64,000 nt of DNA from Myxococcus terminator_A (GCA_049194865.1 JBLZWL010000009.1:174670-238669); one strand, 5' to 3'. Positions 46,291 through 56,125 are shown, numbered from the stretch's first letter. Numbers and translations are program-made. The notes: a model not told the origin generated them from the letters alone.

Positions 46291-47325
46291 ATGCGAATCC
46301 TTCACCTGCTGGCGAGCCCCTTCTTCAGCGGCCCTGCGGAGAACGTCGCGTTGCTCGCGCTGGCGCAGAGGGAGGCCGGGCACGAGGTGACGGTGGCGGT
46401 GGACCGTCGGCGCGAGGAAGTGGCGGCGGAAGAGCCCGCGGTGCCACGGCTGCGAGAGCTGGGGCTGCTGGATGATGAGGGGCTCGAGCTGTCGGTGAAG
46501 TCTCCACCCTGGCGCGTGTGGCGAGACTTGCGACGGCTGCGCGCGCGGCGAGTCGACGTGGTGCACTCGCACTTCAGCCACGACCATTTCCTGGCGAGGT
46601 GGGGACGTCCCGAGGGGGCGGTGTTGGTCCGCTCCCTCCATGCACCGCGTTCCATCCGCTCCTCGTTGCCAGCGGCGGACGCGTACACGGTGCCAGCGAG
46701 CTCCCTGCTGCTCCGCTTGTCGGAGCGAGGAAAGACGGCCCGCGTGCTCCCCGCGCTGGTGGATCCGCGCTTTGGCCCCGTGTCGGACCGTGAGGTGTTG
46801 CGGCGCGAACTCGGATTGAAGGGCGCGCCACTGGTGGGAATGGTCTCCACGTTCCAGCCGTCGCGACGGCACGCGGTGGGGGTGGAGGCCTTCGCGCTCT
46901 ACCGCAGGCAGCGGCCTGAGGCGCGCTTCGTCCTGGTGGGAGACGGCGGGTTGCTGGAGGCGACGCGGAGTCAGGTGGCATCACTGGGGCTGACGGAGGC
47001 AGTGGTCTTCGCCGGCTATCAGCAGGGCGCGGACTTCGCGCGGTGGCTGAAGGTCTTGGACGAGGTCTGGCTGTTGGGGCTCGGCAACGACTGGAGTGCG
47101 CGAGCAGCGGCACAGGCCCGAGCCTGTGGGGTGCGAGTGGTGGCGGTGGAGGAAGGCGCGCTCCCTGAGCTGGCGGATGCGCGCGTCGTTGAACCCACGC
47201 CCGAAGCGGTGGTGGCCGCTTCACTATCGGGACGAAGGGCGCCAGTGGCGCACCCGACGAATGCGAGCATCGCCGCCGACGTTCTCGCCCTCTACGCGCA
47301 AGTGGCGAAGACGCGCACGCGCTGA
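46291..47325 (+). CDS. Glycosyltransferase family 4-like protein (LPS core, probable)
   Basis: A 344-residue GT-B protein: MRILHLLASPFFSGPAENVA at the start, VVHSHFSHDHFLARWG, then the C-terminal half with VGMVSTFQPSRRHAVGVEAF, FVLVGDGGLLEATRSQVASL and VVFAGYQQGADFARWLKVLD. The usual EX7E is degenerate (LGNDWSARAAAQARACG), so activity or donor may be unusual. It starts 4 bp after the previous glycosyltransferase. ATG 46291 is used; a longer frame overlaps the preceding gene. Confidence 0.8.
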   Translation: MRILHLLASPFFSGPAENVALLALAQREAGHEVTVAVDRRREEVAAEEPAVPRLRELGLLDDEGLELSVKSPPWRVWRDLRRLRARRVDVVHSHFSHDHFLARWGRPEGAVLVRSLHAPRSIRSSLPAADAYTVPASSLLLRLSERGKTARVLPALVDPRFGPVSDREVLRRELGLKGAPLVGMVSTFQPSRRHAVGVEAFALYRRQRPEARFVLVGDGGLLEATRSQVASLGLTEAVVFAGYQQGADFARWLKVLDEVWLLGLGNDWSARAAAQARACGVRVVAVEEGALPELADARVVEPTPEAVVAASLSGRRAPVAHPTNASIAADVLALYAQVAKTRTR

Positions 47326-47411
47326 GTCGTACGCGATGGCATGGACTGGTAGCGTGTCGGAAGCATGTTGACCCTCGATGATGCCCGGCGATTCGTGTCG
47401 GGACACGCCAT

Positions 47412-48560
47412 GTGTGGAGCCTCCAGGTCTTGAGCACTCCTGCTCCCGAGTCTCCCACCGCCATCGAGCGGGTGTTCTACCCGCCGTCGCCCGAGCCCTG
47501 GGGACGGCGAGCCCTGCTGTCCCCACTCATGGCGCTGTCGTGGACCTATGCCGCGGCGGTGCATCTGCGAGGCGCCCTGTACGACCTGGGCCTGCTGCGC
47601 GCCGAGCGGGTGGAAGGCCTCCGCGTCGTCTCCGTGGGCAACCTCAACGTGGGAGGAACGGGGAAGACGCCCGCGGTGCTCCACCTGGCGGACCTGCTGG
47701 TGCGCGAGGGCCGCAAGGTCGGCATCCTCACGCGGGGCTACGGGCGTCGCTCGCAAGAGCCGCTCACCTTCACGGGGGCGGAGTCACAACCCTCGGTAGA
47801 GGACGCAGGCGATGAGCCCTTGCTGCTCGCGCGCCGCTGCCCGAGTGTGAGGATCTTCGTGAACGCGGACCGCGTCTCCAGCGCCTACCGGGCGAGAGAC
47901 GAGTACGGCCTGGACACGGTGCTCCTCGACGACGGCTTCCAACACCGACGCCTCGCGCGAGACGAGAACCTCCTTGTGGTGGACGAAGCCGTGGGGCTCG
48001 GAAACGGCCACATGTTGCCGAGGGGCCCGCTGCGAGAGCCCGCTTCGTCCCTCCGGAGGGCCACGTTGCTCTGGGTGCGAACGTCCACTGCCCCAGGCGC
48101 GAGCGAATCCTCGCCCATACCATTCGACGCGAGGACCCTGGGGTTGCCGCCCGAGGGGGACGGAATCCCTCGCGTCCGCGCGCGCTATGGACCTTCGGCC
48201 TGGGTGGACCCAGCGGGAGGGCTGCATCCTTCGGGAGCGCTGAGTGGCCAGCGGGTGTTGGCCTTGGCGGGGCTCGGTCGGCCGGGGGGCTTCCTGAAGA
48301 CCCTGAGGTCTCTCGGGGTGGAGGTACTGGACGCGGCGCTCTTCCCGGACCACCACCGCTTCACGGTGGACGAGCTGCGCGACGTGGAGGCTCGGGCCGC
48401 GAAGCTGGGGGCGGTGAAGGTCGTGACGACGGAGAAGGACGCGGTGCGTCTGCCCGTGGGGTTCTCGGCCTGGAAGGTCCGGCTGGGGGTGGACGTGCTG
48501 GAAGGCGAAGCTCAGCTGCGTCGAGCGCTCGGTCTGTCGGGCGCGTCTGCCGACTTGTGA
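47412..48560 (+). CDS. lpxK: Tetraacyldisaccharide 4'-kinase LpxK
   Basis: A 382-residue membrane-associated kinase adding the 4'-phosphate to the lipid A disaccharide. Features: IERVFYPPSPEPW near the N-terminus, an entry helix (~40-60), VVSVGNLNVGGTGKTPAVLH with the P-loop GGTGKTP near 79, ILTRGYGRRSQEP, DEPLLLARRCP, VLLDDGFQHRRLARDENLLV (catalytic Asp) and HHRFTVDEL. Start GTG 47412 is likely but not certain; TTG 47439 is the next candidate. A gap of 86 bp separates it from the glycosyltransferase gene. Confidence 0.93.
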   Translation: MWSLQVLSTPAPESPTAIERVFYPPSPEPWGRRALLSPLMALSWTYAAAVHLRGALYDLGLLRAERVEGLRVVSVGNLNVGGTGKTPAVLHLADLLVREGRKVGILTRGYGRRSQEPLTFTGAESQPSVEDAGDEPLLLARRCPSVRIFVNADRVSSAYRARDEYGLDTVLLDDGFQHRRLARDENLLVVDEAVGLGNGHMLPRGPLREPASSLRRATLLWVRTSTAPGASESSPIPFDARTLGLPPEGDGIPRVRARYGPSAWVDPAGGLHPSGALSGQRVLALAGLGRPGGFLKTLRSLGVEVLDAALFPDHHRFTVDELRDVEARAAKLGAVKVVTTEKDAVRLPVGFSAWKVRLGVDVLEGEAQLRRALGLSGASADL

Positions 48561-48573
48561 GACGCGGAGGGCT

Positions 48574-49605
48574 GTGGGACAAACCGCCGCCATGGCCGCA
48601 GTCTCGCCCGTTCGCTCGTCGCCTCTGCCCACTCGCCTGCCGCTCGCGTTCGCGCGCCGCAGGGTGTTGCTGGTGGGGGACCTTGTCGCAGACCACTACA
48701 TCTACGGACAGACGGACCGGGTGAGCCGGGAGGCTCCGGTGCTCATCGTCCGCTACGAGTCCGCCGAGGTGAAGCTGGGCGGTGGGGCGAACGTGGCGGC
48801 CAATGTCCGTGCGCTGACGGGACAGGTGACGGCCGTCGGAATGCTGGGCGCGGATGAGATGGGCCGCGAGCTGCGCCGCCTGTTCTCCGAGTCGGGAGTT
48901 CGCCTGCATGCGGTGGGTGGACGAGGCCTGGCGACCGAGACGAAGACGCGCATCCTCGCGGGCGGAGTGAGCACGACGCGACAGCAGATGCTGCGCCTGG
49001 ACCGAGGCCAGCGCTCGGCGCTTCCGCCGAGTGTGCGCAAGGCCCTGGCGAAGCACGTGGCCGAAGCGGCGAAGGATGCGGACGCGGTGGTCGTCTCGGA
49101 CTACGGCTCGGGAGTTCTGAACGACGAGGTGCGCGAGGTTCTTCGGAAGCTCGCCGCGGATGGGCTGCCAGTGTGCGTGGACAGTCGCTATGCGCTGTCG
49201 TCGTTCTCGGGGCTGACGGTGTGCAAACCCAACGAGCCAGAGCTGGAGGCGTTGGCGGGGCGTCCCGTGCGTTCGCAGGAAGACATGCTGGCGGCGGGCC
49301 ATGAGGCGGTGCGCAGGCTGGGGTGTCGCGCGCTGCTGGTGACGCGTGGACGGCACGGCATGGCGCTCTTCGACGCGGACGGAGGGGTGGACCTCATTCC
49401 GGTGCACGGCGCGAAGGCGGCGGTGGACGTGACGGGCGCTGGAGACACGGTGATTGCGACGTTCGCGCTGGCGCTGGCGGCGGGGGCCTCGTTCGGAGAG
49501 GCGGCGCGGCTGGCGAACGTGGCCGGTTCGATGGTCGTGCAGAAGTCGGGCACCGCGACGGTGTCCCGGGACGAACTGCTGGCGGAGCTGCGGAGCGCGC
49601 GATGA
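48574..49605 (+). CDS. rfaE1: D-beta-D-heptose 7-phosphate kinase (separate HldE kinase module)
   Basis: A 343-residue PfkB-type sugar kinase making heptose 1,7-bisphosphate for ADP-heptose. Motifs: LLVGDLVADHYIYGQTDRVS, KLGGGANVAANVRAL, VCKPNEPELEALAGR, and the catalytic DVTGAGDTVIATFALALAAG near 285. In E. coli it is fused to the adenylyltransferase as HldE; here the second half is a separate gene overlapping by 4 bp. GTG 48574 follows GGAGG closely; ATG 48592 is an alternative start. No gmhA/gmhB is seen in the window. Confidence 0.92.
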   Translation: MGQTAAMAAVSPVRSSPLPTRLPLAFARRRVLLVGDLVADHYIYGQTDRVSREAPVLIVRYESAEVKLGGGANVAANVRALTGQVTAVGMLGADEMGRELRRLFSESGVRLHAVGGRGLATETKTRILAGGVSTTRQQMLRLDRGQRSALPPSVRKALAKHVAEAAKDADAVVVSDYGSGVLNDEVREVLRKLAADGLPVCVDSRYALSSFSGLTVCKPNEPELEALAGRPVRSQEDMLAAGHEAVRRLGCRALLVTRGRHGMALFDADGGVDLIPVHGAKAAVDVTGAGDTVIATFALALAAGASFGEAARLANVAGSMVVQKSGTATVSRDELLAELRSAR

Positions 49606-50090
49606 GCACCTTGGAGAAGATTCAGTCGCTCGAGCAGGTGGCGGAGGCGAGGGCGCGCTGGAAGGCCGAGGGCCGCACGGTGGCGCTCGCGAACGGCGTG
49701 TTCGACCTCTTGCACGTGGGCCACGTGCGGTACCTGGAAGGTGCCCGCGAGCTGGCGGACGTGCTGGTGGTGGCGGTGAACTCGGACGCCTCGACGAGGG
49801 CGTACAAGGGCCCTGGGCGGCCCCACATCCCCGAGGGGGAGCGTGCGGAGCTGGTCGCAGCGCTCGCGTGCACGGACCGCGTCATCGTCTTCGACGAGCC
49901 CAACGTGCGCGGCATCATTCGAGTGTTGAAGCCGGACGTGCACGTGAAGGGCACGGACTACACGCCGGACAGCATCCCCGAGGGCGACGAGGTTCGGGCC
50001 TACGGTGGGCGCACTGCGGTGTCGGGTGACCCGAAGGACCACAGCACGACGGAGCTGGCGCGTCGGCTCGGTCGTGAGAGCGCGAAGTAG
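49602..50090 (+). CDS. rfaE2: D-beta-D-heptose 1-phosphate adenylyltransferase
   Basis: A 162-residue nucleotidyltransferase giving ADP-heptose, the donor for core heptosyltransferases such as the GT9 gene nearby. The HxGH site is in VFDLLHVGHVRYLEGARELA, and VHVKGTDYTPDSIPEGDEV and GDPKDHSTTELARRL complete the family pattern. It overlaps the kinase gene by 4 bp (ATGA). Confidence 0.94.
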   Translation: MSTLEKIQSLEQVAEARARWKAEGRTVALANGVFDLLHVGHVRYLEGARELADVLVVAVNSDASTRAYKGPGRPHIPEGERAELVAALACTDRVIVFDEPNVRGIIRVLKPDVHVKGTDYTPDSIPEGDEVRAYGGRTAVSGDPKDHSTTELARRLGRESAK

Positions 50091-50093
50091 GGC

Positions 50094-50276
50094 ATGCCGA
50101 CCCTGGATGAGGGGCTCCTGGCGGTGCTGGGCTGTCCCCAGTGCAAGGGCTCGCTCACCACCATCGTGCAGGACGAGCAGGTGAAGGTCCGCTGTTCCCG
50201 ATGCCAGTGTGAGTGGCCCGTGGAGGACGGAGTGCCTCAACTGCTCCACGAGCGGATGACGCGCCTGAGTAGGTAG
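50094..50276 (+). CDS. Trm112-like zinc-binding protein (UPF0434)
   Basis: A 60-residue protein of the Trm112/YcaR family with two CxxC pairs: LGCPQCKG near 14 and VRCSRCQCEWPVEDGVPQLL near 33, the latter the family signature. In many bacteria it sits next to lpxK and kdsB. It starts 3 bp after rfaE2. Its role in bacteria is unclear; eukaryotic Trm112 activates methyltransferases. Confidence 0.9.
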   Translation: MPTLDEGLLAVLGCPQCKGSLTTIVQDEQVKVRCSRCQCEWPVEDGVPQLLHERMTRLSR

Positions 50277-50357
50277 CCGCGAGTTCCGAGACGAATGCAG
50301 GCGCCCCGCCCGCCTCCACTCTGCCCCAGCTTCGTTCAGGAACAGTTGTCGCTCTGC

Positions 50358-51452
50358 CTAACGAGGGAGCTGCGCCGCGAACGAGCGAGCCTCTTCGGCT
50401 GCGCGAGCCTCCAGCCCCTGACCTCCAGCGCCGTCGACGAGGCTGGTGAGGTCGACCATCCGGTGCGGGGCATACGCATGGCCCCACCGCTCCATGTCCA
50501 TGCGGAGGAAGTACGCCAGCGTCGGAGCGCCCACTGACACCGACAGGTGCATGGGCCCGGTGTTGTTGCAGATGGTGAGGCCCGCGGCGCGCATGAGCGC
50601 GGCGAGCTCGTCCAGGTTTGTTGCGGGCGCGAGTCGCGCGCCGGGAGCAGCCGACACCACGGAGCGGGCGAGGTCTTCTTCGCCGGGGCCCCACGTGACG
50701 ATGGGAACGCGGCCGGATTCGAGGAGCGCGCGAGCCGCCGCGGCGAAGGCCTCGGGCGGGATGCGTCGAGGTCCCAGCCGGCCCCCGGGGTTGATGACCG
50801 CCTTGGGCGTGCTGGCGTCCGCTTCCAGGAAGGCACGGAACGGAGCGCTGATGTTGGGTTCGCGGAAGGAGAGTCCTCGCGCCAGCGAGTCGCCCGTGAC
50901 AGGGGTCAGCAGGTGGGTGCGCTGAAGCGCCTCGTTACGGCTGTCGGCACGGGCCGGGACGGACAGGGAGTGGAGGCTGGACACCGGCCAGACGCTCGGC
51001 CCGATGACCACGGCCCGAGGGCCCGCGAGGCGTGACACCAGGGCGTTCGTCACCGACGGGGCTTCCCAGTTGGCGCAGTCGACCACCAGGTCATACCCGG
51101 CGCGGCGGAGGGCTCGGATTCCCGGGGCCAGTGGCCCCATCCAGATGCGCCGCCGGTCGAACGCGATGACCTGGTCCGCGTCGGGGTGCCCGGCCAGGAC
51201 GCGGGCCACCTTGGCGTGAACGAGCACATGCACCTCGGGGGTGGGGTGCACGTGGGCCTTGAGGGTGCGCAGCAGGGGGGTGGTGAGGAGAGCCTCTCCT
51301 ACGCGGTTGTCCGGCCGCACGAGCAGCACCTTCCGGGGGACGGGGAGGGAACTTCCGGGACGGAGCCGGCGGCCGGGGCGCCAGAACAGCAGGGACGCCA
51401 CGAGTGCCAGCGCCAGCTTCGCCCACAACTCGAGCCGCTTATGCCAGACCAT
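50358..51452 (-). CDS. Family-9 glycosyltransferase (LPS heptosyltransferase-like)
   Basis: A 364-residue GT-B enzyme of family 9, which transfers heptose from ADP-heptose to Kdo or heptose. After an N-terminal hydrophobic stretch (~10-25) come LLVRPDNRVGEALLTTPLLR, VDCANWEAPSVTNALVSRLA, VINPGGRLGPRRIPPEAFAA and ICNNTGPMHLSVSVGAPTLA, the family C-terminal signature. ATG 51452 (MVWHKRLELW) is preferred over a start 42 bp upstream. It faces the yicC gene divergently and is convergent with the rfaE2 unit. Confidence 0.88.
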   Translation of the reverse strand: MVWHKRLELWAKLALALVASLLFWRPGRRLRPGSSLPVPRKVLLVRPDNRVGEALLTTPLLRTLKAHVHPTPEVHVLVHAKVARVLAGHPDADQVIAFDRRRIWMGPLAPGIRALRRAGYDLVVDCANWEAPSVTNALVSRLAGPRAVVIGPSVWPVSSLHSLSVPARADSRNEALQRTHLLTPVTGDSLARGLSFREPNISAPFRAFLEADASTPKAVINPGGRLGPRRIPPEAFAAAARALLESGRVPIVTWGPGEEDLARSVVSAAPGARLAPATNLDELAALMRAAGLTICNNTGPMHLSVSVGAPTLAYFLRMDMERWGHAYAPHRMVDLTSLVDGAGGQGLEARAAEEARSFAAQLPR

Positions 51453-51535
51453 CGCGGCGCGGACCCTACACAGAACTGAAAGGGGTGCAAGCACGCTGCT
51501 TGACCTGCGGACGGAAAGCCCCTAGCAACCGCCCA

Positions 51536-52414
51536 ATGCTGAAGAGCATGACCGGGTTTGGCGCGGGCCGTGCGCGCGTGGGGGACGAAGAGGTCTCCGT
51601 GGAGTTGCGCTCCCTCAATCACAAGTTCTGCGAGGTGAAGGCGAGGCTGCCTCGAGAGCTCACGTCGCTGGAGCCGAGCGTCACGAAGCAGGTGAAGGAC
51701 CGGCTGGCCCGTGGCTCGGTCGAGCTGCTGGTGAAGCGGCAGTCCTCCACTGCAACCGGGACGGTGCCCACGGTGGACCTGAACCTGGCGCGCGAGTACC
51801 TGCGCACCTTCCGCGAGCTGGCCAAGGAGCTGGGCCTCCCGGCGGACGTGGCCTGGTCCCAGGTAGCCAACCAGCAGGGTGTCGTGCGCCTGGAAGAGAA
51901 GGGCGTGAATCTGGAGTCGGCGACGCCCGCGGTGACGGAGGCGTTGGACCAGGCGCTCGGGGCCTTGGAGAAGATGAGGCTCGTCGAGGGCGAGGCGATT
52001 CATGCCGACCTGGACGCGCGACTGAAGTTGATCGAAGGCTGGAGCCGCGAAGTGGCCCACCTCGCTCCCCGCGCGGTGCAGGACTACCAGCAGCGGCTCA
52101 CGGAGCGGGTGGCGGAGCTGGCGCGCGGCGTCGCGGTGGACCCGCAGCGGCTGGCGCAGGAAGTGGTGCTCTTCGCCGAGCGCACGGACATCGCCGAGGA
52201 AGTCACTCGTCTGGCGAGCCATCTTGAGCAGTTCCGCGCGCTCATGATGAGCACCGAGCCCGCGGGCCGTCGCATGGACTTTCTCGTGCAGGAGATGCAC
52301 CGCGAGGTGAACACGACCGGTTCCAAGAGCCAGCACACGGAGATCTCCGTGCGCGTGGTCTCGATGAAGGCCGAAGTCGAGCGCATCCGCGAACAGGTGC
52401 AGAACGTCGAATGA
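51536..52414 (+). CDS. YicC/YloC-family endoribonuclease
   Basis: A 292-residue protein of the YicC family, shown in other bacteria to act as an endoribonuclease. The N-terminus MLKSMTGFGAGRARVGDEEV is diagnostic, as is NHKFCEVKARLPRELTSLE. The C-terminal DUF1732 ends EVNTTGSKSQHTEISVRVVS then MKAEVERIREQVQNVE. ATG 51536. The stop overlaps gmk by 4 bp, the common yicC-gmk arrangement. Confidence 0.93.
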   Translation: MLKSMTGFGAGRARVGDEEVSVELRSLNHKFCEVKARLPRELTSLEPSVTKQVKDRLARGSVELLVKRQSSTATGTVPTVDLNLAREYLRTFRELAKELGLPADVAWSQVANQQGVVRLEEKGVNLESATPAVTEALDQALGALEKMRLVEGEAIHADLDARLKLIEGWSREVAHLAPRAVQDYQQRLTERVAELARGVAVDPQRLAQEVVLFAERTDIAEEVTRLASHLEQFRALMMSTEPAGRRMDFLVQEMHREVNTTGSKSQHTEISVRVVSMKAEVERIREQVQNVE

Positions 52415-53040
52415 GCGAACCCACCATCCTTCAGCCCGGTCTGCTGCTCGTCCTCTCCGCGCCCTCCGGGGCGGGGAAGACCACCCTTGCCCATCGGCTC
52501 CTCAAGGAGACGCCGCAGGCGAACTTCTCCATCAGCGTCACGACGCGCCGCCCCCGGGGCAAGGAGCAGGAAGGGGTGGATTACGAGTTCGTGGACGTCG
52601 CCACCTTCCAGGCGAAGATCGAACGCGGCGAGTTCGTGGAGTGGGCGGAGGTCCACAACCACTTCTACGGCAGCCCCCAGTCGACGGTGGATACTGCTCG
52701 CGCCCGTCGAGGCGTGGCCATCTTCGACATCGACGTGCAGGGCGGCCAGGCCATCAAGCGCAAGCACCCCGACGCGGTCACCATCTTCGTGCTCCCGCCC
52801 TCCATGGATGAGCTGGAGCGGCGGCTGCGGGACAGGCAGACGGACTCGGATGAGACCATCCGGCGCCGGATGCTGGCGGCCCGCTCGGAGATGGAGCGGG
52901 GAATCACCTCCTACGACTACGTCGTCGTGAACGACGACTTCGAGCGCGCATACAGCGAGCTGCGCGCGGTGGTGGTGGCCGAGGGATGCCGTCGGGGTCG
53001 GGTGGACGTCTCGAGGTTGAAGCTGGGTGTGGGGAGCTGA
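52411..53040 (+). CDS. gmk: Guanylate kinase
   Basis: A 209-residue kinase phosphorylating GMP to GDP. The P-loop is SAPSGAGKTT near 19; SVTTRRPRGKEQEGVDYEFV and EWAEVHNHFYGSP bind GMP; FDIDVQGGQAIKRK and the LID region (RDRQTDSDETIRRRM) follow. Length normal. In many genomes rpoZ comes next, but here the long rRNA promoter region begins. Confidence 0.96.
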   Translation: MSEPTILQPGLLLVLSAPSGAGKTTLAHRLLKETPQANFSISVTTRRPRGKEQEGVDYEFVDVATFQAKIERGEFVEWAEVHNHFYGSPQSTVDTARARRGVAIFDIDVQGGQAIKRKHPDAVTIFVLPPSMDELERRLRDRQTDSDETIRRRMLAARSEMERGITSYDYVVVNDDFERAYSELRAVVVAEGCRRGRVDVSRLKLGVGS

Positions 53041-53329
53041 GGGCAGGGGAGGGGAGGCAAAGAGGGCGCTGAAGTGACAATCAGCAAACTTCTTGCGCCG
53101 CCCCGCTGCTTGGTGGATAAGCCGCCCACCTCACGGCGAGGCGCGGGTGGCCCAAAGCCCTCCACGACAAGCAGGCAGCCGTGATTTCCGTCAGCAACAG
53201 GTGCGGAATCAGCGCTCACGGCGCTGGGGTTCTCTGAACCACGTAGAATAGGACCGTCGGTCCCTGGAGGACTCCCTACATGGGGCCTTCGTGGGACTTC
53301 GAGTGTCCGGAGCAGCTCGTGACAACGAG
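53041..53329 (+). other. Non-coding stretch between gmk and the first rrn promoter
   Basis: About 290 bp without a credible gene. A small perfect hairpin GGACC-GTC-GGTCC lies at 53251-53263. Otherwise nothing recognisable; it may hold upstream activating sequence for the rrn promoters. Confidence 0.4.
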
Positions 53330-53358
53330 TTGACATTCTCCGGACCGCTCCATAGATG
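53330..53358 (+). promoter_or_regulatory. rrn promoter P1 (sigma70-type)
   Basis: TTGACA at 53330-53335, 17-bp spacer, TAGATG at 53353-53358. The first of five similarly oriented promoters ahead of 16S. Assigned by consensus only. Confidence 0.6.
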
Positions 53359-53470
53359 GTCAGCCAGCAGGAAGTGGTCCGGTGGGCGTCGCGGTGGTGG
53401 GGTTGGAGGTCGTCTCGTGCGAGACGGCACTGGAGCTGGGGCTGACAGTGGGGCGGGGCTCGGAAGCGGT

Positions 53471-53498
53471 TTGACTCTGGATGCGGCGGTGGTAGAAG
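53471..53498 (+). promoter_or_regulatory. rrn promoter P2 (sigma70-type, repeat unit)
   Basis: TTGACT at 53471-53476, 16-bp spacer, TAGAAG at 53493-53498, followed by the GC-rich discriminator CCGCGCCCC typical of stringently controlled promoters. GCGGC and GCCGC arms flank the -10 box. Confidence 0.65.
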
Positions 53499-53593
53499 CC
53501 GCGCCCCTCAGGACGAAGCCCGCGCACTGGCGCGAAGCACTTCGGCGTGAGGACTCAGAACGACATTGGAAATACGGCGGTCAACGAAGCGAG

Positions 53594-53621
53594 TTGACAG
53601 AGGATGCGGCGGTGGTAGAAG
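53594..53621 (+). promoter_or_regulatory. rrn promoter P3 (sigma70-type, repeat unit)
   Basis: TTGACA at 53594-53599, 16-bp spacer, TAGAAG at 53616-53621, then CCGCGCCCCC. From the -35 box through the discriminator it is nearly identical to P2, and a TCAACGAAGC element lies just upstream. Confidence 0.7.
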
Positions 53622-53689
53622 CCGCGCCCCCGACGAAGAAACCCGGAAGTAACAGGGCTGAGGCGGCGAGGGAGTCAACGAAGCAGCAG

Positions 53690-53719
53690 TTGACACGGGA
53701 TGCGGCGGAGAGATAGAAG
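53690..53719 (+). promoter_or_regulatory. rrn promoter P4 (sigma70-type, repeat unit)
   Basis: TTGACA at 53690-53695, 18-bp spacer, TAGAAG at 53714-53719, then CCGCGCCCCC. Same discriminator and GCGGC/GCCGC dyad as P2 and P3, with two extra bases in the spacer. Confidence 0.68.
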
Positions 53720-53803
53720 CCGCGCCCCCGACGAAGAAAACAGCGGAAGCCACTGGGCGGCGCTGAGGACTTCGGAGGACGCCAAAAGGGACGCAAAGCG
53801 AAG

Positions 53804-53832
53804 TTGACAGCTGACGCGGACCTGAATAAAAG
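53804..53832 (+). promoter_or_regulatory. rrn promoter P5 (sigma70-type, proximal)
   Basis: TTGACA at 53804-53809, 17-bp spacer, TAAAAG at 53827-53832. It lacks the dyad of P2-P4. It is the promoter nearest 16S, leaving a leader of about 255 nt. Confidence 0.7.
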
Positions 53833-54094
53833 ATGCGACCCGCCGGCAGGAAGCGGCGAGTAGCAGACGGAAGCAAAGTAGCAGGAAGTCGCGGTTGAAA
53901 CAAGCGGCTCGGTCTTTGAAAACCAAATAGCAAGCCCAAGAAGAAGAGAAGGATTGCGGAAACCGCAGTCAATCTTTGAGAAGGCACCAGCAAGGGAGCG
54001 CTGAGAAGCGCATACCAGCAGTGCCTGCAGTGAATCAGCGAGCCAAGGTTCCTTAGCCGGACACTTGGTGAACGCCGGTTCAACCTTCAAATTA
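53833..54094 (+). promoter_or_regulatory. rRNA leader with boxA-like antitermination elements
   Basis: The transcribed leader before 16S. TCTTTGAAAACC near 53913 and TCTTTGAGAAGG near 53973 resemble boxA elements of Nus-dependent antitermination; the same TCTTTGA core recurs in the spacer at 55806 and 56091. No gene is present. Confidence 0.55.
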
Positions 54095-55641
<1,547 letters not shown>

Positions 55642-55644
55642 CCG

Positions 55645-55682
55645 GGCACCAGGCAGACACTTCGGTGTCAGCAGGTGGTGCC
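55645..55682 (+). other. Hairpin with UUCG tetraloop after 16S
   Basis: GGCACCA (55645-55651) pairs with TGGTGCC (55676-55682), and inside it GACAC-TTCG-GTGTC forms a UUCG-capped stem. A second small stem GCGGCT-TTCG-AGCCGC follows at 55685-55700. Probable processing structures of the transcribed spacer. Confidence 0.6.
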
Positions 55683-55853
55683 AGCGGCTTTCGAGCCGCG
55701 TCAGGTCGACCAGGTCAACGTTTCCGAGTCCAATCCGACTCTCTCTACTTCGGGCTTGCTGTTTGGTTTTGAAGGACTGAGTGCGCGAGAAGTCGCGGCA
55801 CCAGCTCTTTGAGAATGAAGGACGCTGTAGGTAGAATCGACGCGGTAGCTCCT

Positions 55854-55930
55854 GGGCCTATAGCTCAGCTGGCTAGAGCGCGCGCCTGATAAGCGCGAGG
55901 TCGGTGGTTCAAGTCCACCTAGGCCCACCA
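55854..55930 (+). tRNA. tRNA-Ile (GAT)
   Basis: A 77-nt cloverleaf including an encoded CCA. The acceptor GGGCCTA pairs with TAGGCCC; the anticodon GAT lies at 55888-55890 in loop CTGATAA; the T-arm is GGTTCAAGTCC. It lies in the 16S-23S spacer with tRNA-Ala, the common arrangement. Confidence 0.97.
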
Positions 55931-55990
55931 TTTCCGCAGGCGAGAGCCTGGGCAACGGTGACGCACCCAGCTAAATTGGCCCGGACACAC

Positions 55991-56063
55991 GGGGCTGTAG
56001 CTCAGTTGGGAGAGCGCCAGCTTTGCAAGCTGGATGTCGTCGGTTCGATTCCGATCAGCTCCA
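55991..56063 (+). tRNA. tRNA-Ala (TGC)
   Basis: A 73-nt cloverleaf. Acceptor GGGGCTG pairs with CAGCTCC; anticodon TGC at 56024-56026 in loop TTTGCAA; T-arm GGTTCGATTCC. The 3' CCA is not encoded (the bases after the discriminator are CAA), unlike the neighbouring tRNA-Ile. Confidence 0.97.
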
Positions 56064-56100
56064 CAAGTTTTCCCGAAGTCAGGGAAGCGTTCTTTGACAA

Positions 56101-56125
56101 GTGCATACGAAGGGTAAGTTGCAAT
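56101..56125 (+). repeat. Left arm of the 23S processing stem
   Basis: 25 nt that pair with 59403-59427 with one G-U pair, bringing the 23S ends together for RNase III cutting. Pairing continues with bulges to about 56150 and 59382. Confidence 0.8.

Noticed and set aside
53291..53716. A 141-codon frame with internal repeats upstream of 16S
   Set aside because: The repeats are the promoter units; no ribosome site or family similarity.
53471..53725. Short repeats suggesting a CRISPR array
   Set aside because: The repeats contain TTGACA and TAGAAG boxes at promoter spacing, are few and uneven in spacing, and lie directly upstream of 16S; they are promoters.
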